Assembly: GCA_025450155.1 (NCBI GenBank)
Contig: JANWIB010000138.1
Location: 1-12,625 of the forward strand
From: Sphingobacteriaceae bacterium
GTDB taxonomy: Bacteria > Bacteroidota > Bacteroidia > Sphingobacteriales > Sphingobacteriaceae
DNA: 12,625 nt
Reading direction: 5' to 3'
The position numbers were made by a program, and so were the translations under genes. Below the pieces are notes generated by a model. The model had not been told where the DNA came from, did not search any database, and saw nothing but the letters and a program-made list of their open reading frames with translations. This document shows, piece after piece, positions 7,597 through 12,625 of the stretch. The stretch's first letter is position 1, and each line of letters begins with the position of its first letter.

Positions 7597-9147
7597 TTAT
7601 AACTTAATTTCTTCTTCTTTGGAATTAAGGAAGTGAAATTCGGTAAGGTAGTACGAAGGTAACCCCTTTACCTTTATCCATTTACTGTAGTTAAAGAACC
7701 ATTTCCACTGACGTGAAAAAATACCTTTTTTGATATACGATTCAATATAAGGATGTACACAAAGGGTGACATTTTTTTCATTCTGCTCGTTAAGAATGTA
7801 ATCCAGGTTATTTTCAATATCGTCCATTAAAACGATACTTGCTTTAATCTCGCCGGTTCCATCACAAGCCGGACATTTTTCGCTTGTTATGATGTTCATT
7901 TCCGGCCGTACCCGTTGACGGGTGATTTGCACCAGCCCGAATTTACTTGGAGGCAGAATGGTGTGTTTTGCCCGATCAAGATCCATTTGCTCTTTTAAGA
8001 AATCGAATAATTCTTTGCGGTTGTTTGGCTTACGAAGGTCAATGAAATCTATCACTACAATCCCGCCCATATCACGAAGGCGCAATTGTCGTGCTATTTC
8101 TCGTGCAGCCTCTTTGTTTACCTGTAGTGCATTTTCTTCCTGGTTTTGGGGGTTTGCAGTCCGATTACCGCTGTTAACATCAATTACATGCAAGGCTTCA
8201 GTATGTTCAACAACCAGATAAGCACCTCCAGGCAGATTAACCGTTTTGCCAAAAGAGGCTTTAATTTGTTTTTCAACTCCAAAGTGCTCAAAAATAGGCT
8301 CTTTGTATTTGTATAATTTTACTATTCGCTCCAGTTCGGGAGAAATATCGCGAACATAGGATTTAATTTCTTCATAAATATTCTGATCATTCACATGAAT
8401 GTTAGTGAAGTCAGCATTTAAAATATCACGCAGAATAGTCGAAGCTCTACCCATTTCTCCGAGCACTCGTTTGGAGGGTTCGGTTCTGAAAAGTTTTTTA
8501 GCAAATGTCTCCCATTTGGATATCAGATCAAGCAAGTCTTTTTGAAGCTCAGAAACTCCTTTACCTTCGGATACCGTACGAATAATTACACCGAAATTTT
8601 TTGGCTTAATACTTTCTACAATCTTTTTTAAGCGGTTTCGCTCTGCATTGCTTTTTATTTTTTTTGAAATAGAGATAACGTTGGAAAAGGGTACCAGTAC
8701 CACAAATCTTCCCGCAATGGATAAATCAGAGCTTAAACGCGGGCCTTTAGTGGAAATCGGTTCTTTGGCTATTTGAACCGGTATCAACATGTTCTTATTC
8801 AGAACCGATGATATTTTGCCAGCCTTGTTTATGTCTTCTTCCAGCTTAAAACTATCCAGCAGTTTATCCTTGTAACTGCCGTTCTTTACGAGCTTAGTCA
8901 GCTTAATAAGCGATTGCACTTGCGGCCCGAGATCAAGATAATGCAAAAAAGCATCTTTCTCATAGCCTACATCCACAAAAGCAGCATTTAAACCGGGCAT
9001 AATCTTTTTGATCCTGCCTAAGTAAATGTCTCCAACAGCGTAATTGTTGTTAACGTGCTCTTTGTTAAGTTCTACAAGTTGCTTGTCTTGTAGTAAAGCG
9101 ATAGTTACCCCGTTTGGGGTCGAATCTATTATTAATTCCTTTACCAA
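7597..9147 (-). CDS. rng: Ribonuclease G (RNase E/G family)
   Basis: Endoribonuclease cutting single-stranded RNA in rRNA maturation and mRNA decay. The 516 residues match the length of RNase G-type proteins lacking the degradosome scaffold tail. An S1 domain begins near residue 36 (YAVGDIYLGRIKKIMPGLNAAFVDVG). The RNase H-like core follows, then the catalytic segment EHTEALHVIDVNSGN with Asp323, and GGIVVIDFIDLRKP with Asp367, which align with the two metal-binding aspartates of RNase E. C425-P-A-C428 in CPACDGTG is the zinc-link motif used for dimer pairing. The start is TTG at 9147-9145. The frame closes at TAG two codons upstream with no ATG, and the first internal ATG (residue 50) lies inside the S1 domain; the N-terminus (VKELIIDSTPNGVTIALLQD) looks complete. 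A 187-base leader with a stem-loop separates it from the preceding small gene, which could allow autoregulation as known for E. coli RNase E. Confidence 0.96.
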   Translation of the reverse strand: MVKELIIDSTPNGVTIALLQDKQLVELNKEHVNNNYAVGDIYLGRIKKIMPGLNAAFVDVGYEKDAFLHYLDLGPQVQSLIKLTKLVKNGSYKDKLLDSFKLEEDINKAGKISSVLNKNMLIPVQIAKEPISTKGPRLSSDLSIAGRFVVLVPFSNVISISKKIKSNAERNRLKKIVESIKPKNFGVIIRTVSEGKGVSELQKDLLDLISKWETFAKKLFRTEPSKRVLGEMGRASTILRDILNADFTNIHVNDQNIYEEIKSYVRDISPELERIVKLYKYKEPIFEHFGVEKQIKASFGKTVNLPGGAYLVVEHTEALHVIDVNSGNRTANPQNQEENALQVNKEAAREIARQLRLRDMGGIVVIDFIDLRKPNNRKELFDFLKEQMDLDRAKHTILPPSKFGLVQITRQRVRPEMNIITSEKCPACDGTGEIKASIVLMDDIENNLDYILNEQNEKNVTLCVHPYIESYIKKGIFSRQWKWFFNYSKWIKVKGLPSYYLTEFHFLNSKEEEIKL

Positions 9148-9162
9148 CAGCTACTTTTTTAT

Positions 9163-9189
9163 AGGCAGAAATAAATGAGAAATCTGCCT
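9163..9189 (-). promoter_or_regulatory. Stem-loop in the rng leader, just before the TTG start
   Basis: AGGCAGA (9163-9169) pairs perfectly with TCTGCCT (9183-9189) around a 13-base loop, and the base of the stem lies 15 bases before the rng TTG. A second, weaker stem (CTCCA 9231-9235 with TGGAG 9249-9253) lies further upstream. Neither has a T-run on the minus strand, so termination is unlikely. The position would suit translational control or cleavage by RNase G itself, but that is inference. The rest of 9148-9334 holds no gene I can support. Confidence 0.35.
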
Positions 9190-9334
9190 TTGTATAACAC
9201 CTAGAATTGATTGAAATATAACACAAGAAGCTCCAGACTGAGTATGCGTGGAGGTTTAAATTCGGAGTCAATCGTCAGTTTAAAAATCAGAAGCATCGTA
9301 TTTATGCTATTGACTACAAACCAACGAGGGTGAC

Positions 9335-9424
9335 TTACTTCTTCTTATGTCTGTTTTTTCTCAAACGCTTTTTACGTTTGTGGGTTGCCATTTTATGTCT
9401 TTTTCTTTTTTTTCCGCTTGGCAT
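9335..9424 (-). CDS. 29-residue AURKAIP1/COX24-type (mS38/bS22-like) small ribosomal protein
   Basis: A very short, extremely basic peptide: MPSGKKRKRHKM at the start, ATHKRKKRLRKNRHKKK at the end. Lys and Arg make up 17 of 29 residues, His three more, and there is no acidic residue. I recognise it as the small protein annotated across Bacteroidota as an AURKAIP1/COX24-domain protein. The same pattern (basic cluster, [KR]HKM or KRM, then H[KR][KR]) occurs in the C-terminus of mitochondrial mS38 and in mycobacterial bS22, both small-subunit ribosomal proteins bound near helix 44. It therefore most likely binds the 30S subunit. The ATG at 9424 lies 34 bases after the stop of the membrane TPR gene and in the same direction, so it should be cotranscribed with HU and that gene. 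No Shine-Dalgarno is present; the upstream bases are nearly all A and T. A second in-frame ATG (residue 12) is less likely because it would remove the basic N-terminus. Confidence 0.88.
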   Translation of the reverse strand: MPSGKKRKRHKMATHKRKKRLRKNRHKKK

Positions 9425-9458
9425 AATTTTAATTTTTTAAATGTTTTTTATAACTCTG

Positions 9459-10307
9459 TTATTTACTTAATTCCTGTACTTTTTGGTCTATAAATTTTGT
9501 TAGGGCCGGGTTGGCGGCTAATTCCTTGCTTTTTTCATACGCAGCGATAGCTTCTGATTTCATTCCCAGGTTCTCATAACTTGAAGCAAGGTAAAACCAG
9601 GATTCTGGGTCTGGTTTCTGATCAAGAACCGTTTTAAACCTGTTTATGGCTTTATCATACTGCCCGGATTTCATCGAAAAAAGACCCAGGTTCAAATTAG
9701 CTTTAATATTTTTGGGATCTTCTTTAACTACCGAAAGCAGTAATTGGATTCCCTGCATTGGATTAGGTGTTCCGCTTACTAAAGCTACTCCTAATCCGGT
9801 TTTTGCATCCAGACTGTTTGGCTGTAAATTCATAGCCTTTTGGTATGCGTTGGTTGCTTTTTGCGTTAGCGCCGGTTGTATTAAAGTATCTTGCGTACCT
9901 TGATAAGCAATAGTAAAAAGGTCACCGGCTTTTAACCAGTTTGCATAAGTACTTTCCTTCTGAGCAATTGCCTCATAGTATAAAGCGCTTGGTACCGGTT
10001 GGTTCACATCATCCCATTTTTGGGCAAGTTGTTTCTGCAATTCGAGCTTTTGATTAGCAGAAGCTGCTGATTTTAAAGCTGTCTCCAATTCGCTGATTTG
10101 TTGAGCTAAGTTTGCATTCAGACTTTGCTTGGCAGTTTCTGAGATACCTTCAATAGTCAGGTTTGAATTGGGACCTGAGGCAGGGACTGTCGTGCCACCC
10201 GAATTTTGCCCCCTGTCCTTTACTAACCCTTTAATATTCAAAGAAAGCAATAGCCCCATAAGAACTATAATCAATCCAATAACCACTATTTGCTTTCTTT
10301 TTATCAT
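9459..10307 (-). CDS. Membrane-anchored TPR protein
   Basis: A 282-residue protein of unknown function. MIKRKQ followed by a hydrophobic run at about 7-24 (IVVIGLIIVLMGLLLSLNI) makes an N-terminal membrane anchor with no clear cleavage site. A Gly/Ser/Pro-rich linker spans about 32-50. Residues about 57-98 are likely a coiled coil (LAQQISELETALKSAASANQ). From about 105 to 265 come TPR-like helices; the clearest pair is IKANLNLGLFSMKSGQYDKAINRFKTVLDQ (split across 201-230) and SWFYLASSYENLGMKSEAIAAYEKS (236-260). Because of the N-terminal lysines the soluble part probably faces the periplasm. It lies 17 bases after HU and 34 before the ribosomal peptide, so transcription is likely shared. I recall this TPR gene beside HU and rng in other Bacteroidota, but the sequence does not explain why. 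The three later genes of the block act on nucleic acid or the ribosome in the cytoplasm, so a role in the same process is not obvious. Confidence 0.88.
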   Translation of the reverse strand: MIKRKQIVVIGLIIVLMGLLLSLNIKGLVKDRGQNSGGTTVPASGPNSNLTIEGISETAKQSLNANLAQQISELETALKSAASANQKLELQKQLAQKWDDVNQPVPSALYYEAIAQKESTYANWLKAGDLFTIAYQGTQDTLIQPALTQKATNAYQKAMNLQPNSLDAKTGLGVALVSGTPNPMQGIQLLLSVVKEDPKNIKANLNLGLFSMKSGQYDKAINRFKTVLDQKPDPESWFYLASSYENLGMKSEAIAAYEKSKELAANPALTKFIDQKVQELSK

Positions 10308-10324
10308 GTATAATTTAATACATA

Positions 10325-10651
10325 TTATGCTTCTGCTTTAGCTTCAGCGGCTGCTTTTTTTAGTTTGGTAACATTACCTGTTTTAACTTTCTCTACAAAA
10401 ACTTTTGCAGGTTTAAAACTTGGCACAAAGTGCTCGGGGATAATAATAGCGGTGTTTTTAGAGATATTGCGAGCAGTTTTTTTAGCTCTTTTTTTAACAA
10501 CAAAACTTCCAAATCCTCGCACATACACATTTTCACCATTCACCATCGAATTTTTTATTACTTTGAAGAAAGCTTCTACAGCTTCTTGAACGTCAACCTT
10601 CTCAATTCCTGTTTTGTTAGAGATTTCTGCAATAATTTCAGCCTTAGTCAT
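10325..10651 (-). CDS. HU/IHF-family DNA-binding protein
   Basis: Small dimeric nucleoid protein that bends DNA. Its 108 residues align with E. coli HU without gaps through the core: MTKAEIIAEISNKTGI helices at the N-terminus, the GFGSF turn at 46-50, and a basic arm KKRAKKTARN at 53-62. At the arm tip, where HU has Arg-Asn-Pro and the proline intercalates into DNA, this protein has Arg61-Asn62-Ile63. The core closes with VPSFKPAKVF (76-85). It then extends about 18 residues past the end of E. coli HU as a Lys/Ala-rich tail (KLKKAAAEAKAEA). Bacteroidota carry several HU paralogues; this one, with a candidate promoter before it, appears to be the first gene of the minus-strand block. The start ATG at 10651 is preceded by A/T only, without a Shine-Dalgarno. 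HU versus IHF-like behaviour cannot be settled from sequence. Confidence 0.95.
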   Translation of the reverse strand: MTKAEIIAEISNKTGIEKVDVQEAVEAFFKVIKNSMVNGENVYVRGFGSFVVKKRAKKTARNISKNTAIIIPEHFVPSFKPAKVFVEKVKTGNVTKLKKAAAEAKAEA

Positions 10652-10687
10652 GTTTAATTTTATTATACAATTTTATCGTAAATACTT

Positions 10688-10702
10688 AACCCTTTTGGGG
10701 TT
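10688..10702. repeat. Small perfect inverted repeat at the predicted HU transcription start
   Basis: AACCC (10688-10692) and GGGTT (10698-10702) pair around the five bases TTTTG. It overlaps the predicted first bases of the HU transcript, directly downstream of the -7 element, so it could be an operator or a 5'-terminal RNA hairpin. It is the only G/C-rich spot in an otherwise AT-rich gap. Confidence 0.4.
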
Positions 10703-10703
10703 G

Positions 10704-10735
10704 CAAAAGTATTGGTTTAATTTGAAATAGGGAAA
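10704..10735 (-). promoter_or_regulatory. Candidate promoter of the HU operon
   Basis: On the minus strand 10711-10704 reads TACTTTTG, an exact TAnnTTTG -7 element. Twenty bases upstream 10735-10732 reads TTTC, one base off the -33 TTTG. Spacing and order fit the Bacteroidota primary sigma factor. Transcription would begin near 10698-10700, giving a leader of about 48 bases before the HU start. Confidence 0.5.
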
Positions 10736-10814
10736 TAAATTAGATGGTTTTTTTGATGAGAATATAATTGAAGTGGATTTTTTAACTTTATAGCCCGTTT
10801 AACCAAGGAATAGT

Positions 10815-11888
10815 ATGAATTTTATCAGAGATGTTACTGCGTGGTATATTGAGAATAAGCGCAATCTGCCATGGCGTAATACTACTGATCCGTATATTAT
10901 TTGGTTGTCAGAAATTATTTTGCAGCAAACACGTGTAGAGCAGGGTATGCCCTATTTTTATCGTTTTTTTGACGCTTATCCTACAGTTGCTGACTTTGCT
11001 GCAGCTTCTGAAGATGAGATATTAAGACATTGGCAAGGCCTGGGCTATTACTCCAGGGGCAGAAATATGCATAAGACGGCTCAAATGGTCATGGAGGAGC
11101 ATTCAGGTTATTTCCCTAAAAAGTATGATGAACTGATTAAATTAAAAGGTATTGGCGATTATACAGCAGCTGCCATATCTTCTTTTTCAGCAAACGAAGC
11201 TAAAGCCGTAGTAGATGGAAATGTATTTCGTTTGCTGTCGCGGTACTTCGGTATCCACGTACCTATTAATACCGCTAAGGGGAAAAAAGAGTTTACAACC
11301 TTGGCTAATCAGTTGATAGATCCTCATAATCCTGGATTATCCAATCAAGCTATGATGGAGTTTGGCTCCCTGCAATGTCGACCTAAAAACCCCGACTGTA
11401 GTATTTGTCCTTTAGCGATAAGTTGTGTAGCATTAAAAAAAGGGCTTATACAAGAATTACCTGTTAAACTGAAAAATCAAAAGATAAGAAGCAGATATTT
11501 TAACTACTTGATTTTAATTAAGAATAACAAGATAGCATTCAATAAAAGGGGTTCCGGCGATATTTGGGAGAATTTATACGATTTGCCACAGATTGAGACG
11601 ACAGAAAGTATCTCGGATTTTGAATTGCCCCTAAGGCCGGATTTTCGGAGGTTATTTGGTGAAAAATCAAGCGTTTACTGCATTCATGGTCCGGTAAAGC
11701 ATGTACTAAGCCATCAGAAACTGTTTGCGCAATTCTTTCTAGTCGCGAATTTTTCAGAGGATTTTAAAAAAGATAAAGACTGGTTTTTTATTGATTTGGA
11801 GGAAGTTGAAAAATTGGCACAGCCTAAATTAATTTTTGCTTTCTTCAAAAACTTTTCTACATTGAAGTTAAAATCAATTAACACTTAA
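10815..11888 (+). CDS. mutY: A/G-specific adenine glycosylase MutY
   Basis: DNA glycosylase that removes adenine mispaired with 8-oxoguanine, preventing G:C to T:A changes. The 357 residues are a full-length enzyme. The catalytic acid is Glu33 in LSEIILQQTRVEQG. The helix-hairpin-helix is LKGIGDYTAAAI (110-121), followed by the catalytic Asp134 in VVDGNVFRLLSRY. The iron-sulphur cluster cysteines are 188, 195, 198 and 204, the standard C-x6-C-x2-C-x5-C. The C-terminal NUDIX-like domain (about 227-350) reads the 8-oxoG; its recognition loop is Leu298-Ser299-His300, where Bacillus-type MutY has Phe-Ser-His. An AAGGAA at 10805-10810 lies 4 bases before the ATG, the only Shine-Dalgarno-like sequence I saw, and it is rather close. 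TAACTTTA at 10783-10790 is a one-mismatch -7 element without a matching -33. The gene is divergent from HU and is followed after 3 bases by ssb. Confidence 0.97.
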   Translation: MNFIRDVTAWYIENKRNLPWRNTTDPYIIWLSEIILQQTRVEQGMPYFYRFFDAYPTVADFAAASEDEILRHWQGLGYYSRGRNMHKTAQMVMEEHSGYFPKKYDELIKLKGIGDYTAAAISSFSANEAKAVVDGNVFRLLSRYFGIHVPINTAKGKKEFTTLANQLIDPHNPGLSNQAMMEFGSLQCRPKNPDCSICPLAISCVALKKGLIQELPVKLKNQKIRSRYFNYLILIKNNKIAFNKRGSGDIWENLYDLPQIETTESISDFELPLRPDFRRLFGEKSSVYCIHGPVKHVLSHQKLFAQFFLVANFSEDFKKDKDWFFIDLEEVEKLAQPKLIFAFFKNFSTLKLKSINT

Positions 11889-11891
11889 ATC

Positions 11892-12323
11892 ATGTCAGGA
11901 GTAAATAAAGTAATTCTAGTAGGGCACCTGGGCAAGGACCCGGAAGTGCGCCACCTTGAAGGAGGAGCAACTGTTGCCAATTTTCCTTTAGCTACTACAG
12001 AATCTTATACTAAAGATGGGCGTAGAGTTGAACAAACCGAGTGGCATAATATTGTGGTTTGGCGGGGATTGGCCGATGTGGCCGAAAAATATCTTCAAAA
12101 AGGGAAGTTGGTTTATGTAGAGGGAAAATTAAGAACCCGTTCTTATGAGGATAAAGAGGGAAATAAAAAATACATTACAGAAATAGTAGCGGATAATTTT
12201 ACGATGTTGGGGCGTAAAAGCGATTTTGAAAACACTAACGATTCAGTATCTTCCAGTTCTTCTAAACAGGAGGAAAGTTTTTCTAATGTAAATGATACGG
12301 TTGATGATGACCTTCCATTTTAG
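11892..12323 (+). CDS. ssb: Single-stranded DNA-binding protein SSB
   Basis: Coats single-stranded DNA during replication, recombination and repair, and recruits partner enzymes through its C-terminal tip. In 143 residues the OB fold spans about 3-107 (NKVILVGHLGKDPEVR, TEWHNIVVW, YVEGKLRTRSYEDKEG). A Ser-rich, acidic disordered linker follows (about 110-136), then the tip DDDLPF, the usual partner-binding motif, intact. Only 3 bases separate it from the mutY stop codon, so translation is probably coupled and the two are one transcript. MutY-SSB is a pairing I know from other Bacteroidota, where gldE often follows; here a terminator follows instead. Confidence 0.97.
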   Translation: MSGVNKVILVGHLGKDPEVRHLEGGATVANFPLATTESYTKDGRRVEQTEWHNIVVWRGLADVAEKYLQKGKLVYVEGKLRTRSYEDKEGNKKYITEIVADNFTMLGRKSDFENTNDSVSSSSSKQEESFSNVNDTVDDDLPF

Positions 12324-12344
12324 CCTTTAATAAAAACAAGGTAT

Positions 12345-12380
12345 AAAAAGAGGCTACCTTTTTGCAAACAGCCTCTTTTT
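12345..12380. terminator. Bidirectional intrinsic terminator between ssb and aspS
   Basis: AAAAAGAGGCT (12345-12355) and AGCCTCTTTTT (12370-12380) form an 11-bp perfect stem with a 14-base loop. The A-run on one arm and T-run on the other give a U-tract in both directions, so it can end ssb transcription rightward and aspS transcription leftward. It lies 21 bases after the ssb stop and 17 before the aspS stop. Confidence 0.9.
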
Positions 12381-12397
12381 TATTTCAGGAAATTATA

Positions 12398-12625
12398 TCA
12401 AACCGTTGTTTTAATTTTCAACTCCTTCAATTGCTCTTCCGCAATGGTGGATGGCGAATCAATCATTACATCACGTCCTGAATTATTTTTAGGAAATGCG
12501 ATGACATCGCGAATGGAATCCAAACCGGCGAAGATGGAAACCAGGCGATCAAAGCCAAAAGCAATTCCGCCATGTGGCGGAGCGCCGAACTCAAAAGCAT
12601 CCATCAGGAAACCAAATTGCTTTTG
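12398..12625 (-). CDS. aspS: Aspartyl-tRNA synthetase, C-terminal part (5' end outside window)
   Basis: Class II synthetase that charges tRNA-Asp with aspartate using ATP. The frame is open to the right edge, so the ATG at 12604 is internal (the preceding residues read QKQFGFL). The 75 residues seen are the very C-terminus: FLMDAFEFGAPPHGGIAFG, then FDRLVSIFAG, where GIAFGFDR is class II motif 3 with its ATP-binding arginine, followed by IRDVIAFPKNNSGRD typical of bacterial AspRS. It ends with LKELKIKTTV at a TGA. It converges on ssb across the shared terminator. The fragment alone does not show whether the enzyme is the discriminating AspRS or the Asp/Asn form. Confidence 0.96.
   Translation of the reverse strand, partial: QKQFGFLMDAFEFGAPPHGGIAFGFDRLVSIFAGLDSIRDVIAFPKNNSGRDVMIDSPSTIAEEQLKELKIKTTV

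Noticed and set aside
9065..9271. Minus-strand 68-codon frame overlapping the rng start
   Set aside because: It is out of frame with rng, overlaps its well-supported N-terminus, and shows no recognisable domain or composition of a real protein.
9222..9440. Plus-strand frame open for 72 codons through the rng leader and across the small ribosomal gene (contains FGVNRQFKNQKHRIYAIDY)
   Set aside because: It has no ATG, and its second half is just the complement of the lysine-rich peptide gene (Phe/Leu-rich). The first 30 residues look protein-like, so a gene remnant cannot be excluded, but nothing supports expression.
10365..10657. Plus-strand frames antisense to HU
   Set aside because: They mirror the HU codons and show no protein family features.

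Overview
The window reads as chromosomal DNA from a member of the Bacteroidota, probably of the Sphingobacteriales/Cytophagales/Chitinophagales type. The evidence is the AT-rich base composition, the almost complete absence of Shine-Dalgarno sequences before the genes, one good TAnnTTTG promoter element, a CarB that ends without the C-terminal MGS-like domain, and several genes with family relatives typical of this phylum: a TPR/PD40/OmpA periplasmic protein, an HU with a proline-free arm tip, and a 29-residue AURKAIP1/COX24-type ribosomal peptide. I see no tRNA, rRNA, insertion sequence, prophage or CRISPR array. No stretch longer than 300 bases is without a gene.

Layout. Positions 2-739 hold the 3' end of carB (+). 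Facing it is a minus-strand pair, 4083 to 812: a secreted protein of nine TPR repeats, followed by a PorE-like protein (TPR, beta-propeller, carboxypeptidase-regulatory-like domain, OmpA peptidoglycan-binding domain). Divergent from the pair is a CASTOR/POLLUX-like ion channel (4239-6128, +), which runs to within 10 bases of the end of the next minus-strand block.

That block reads 10651 to 6139 on the minus strand: HU-family DNA-binding protein, membrane-anchored TPR protein, 29-residue mS38/bS22-like ribosomal peptide, RNase G (rng), RadA. Gaps are 17, 34, 187 and 78 bases. The first three genes look like one operon; rng and radA may be read through or may have their own signals. Both rng and radA have TTG as the only sensible start codon. 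The rng leader holds a stem-loop, and the rng-radA gap holds a 16-bp inverted repeat built from CGATTT/AAATCG units.

Divergent from HU are mutY and ssb (+, 3 bases apart), ending at a strong bidirectional terminator shared with the convergent 3' end of aspS (12398-12625, -).

Functionally the right half is nucleic-acid housekeeping: nucleoid packing, RNA decay, recombination and repair, 8-oxoG repair, single-strand binding. The left half is cell envelope and ion transport. I do not see a clear new multi-gene system. The items most worth following are the tiny ribosomal peptide gene, the HU-TPR-peptide-rng linkage, the duplicated-RCK channel and the PorE-like pair.
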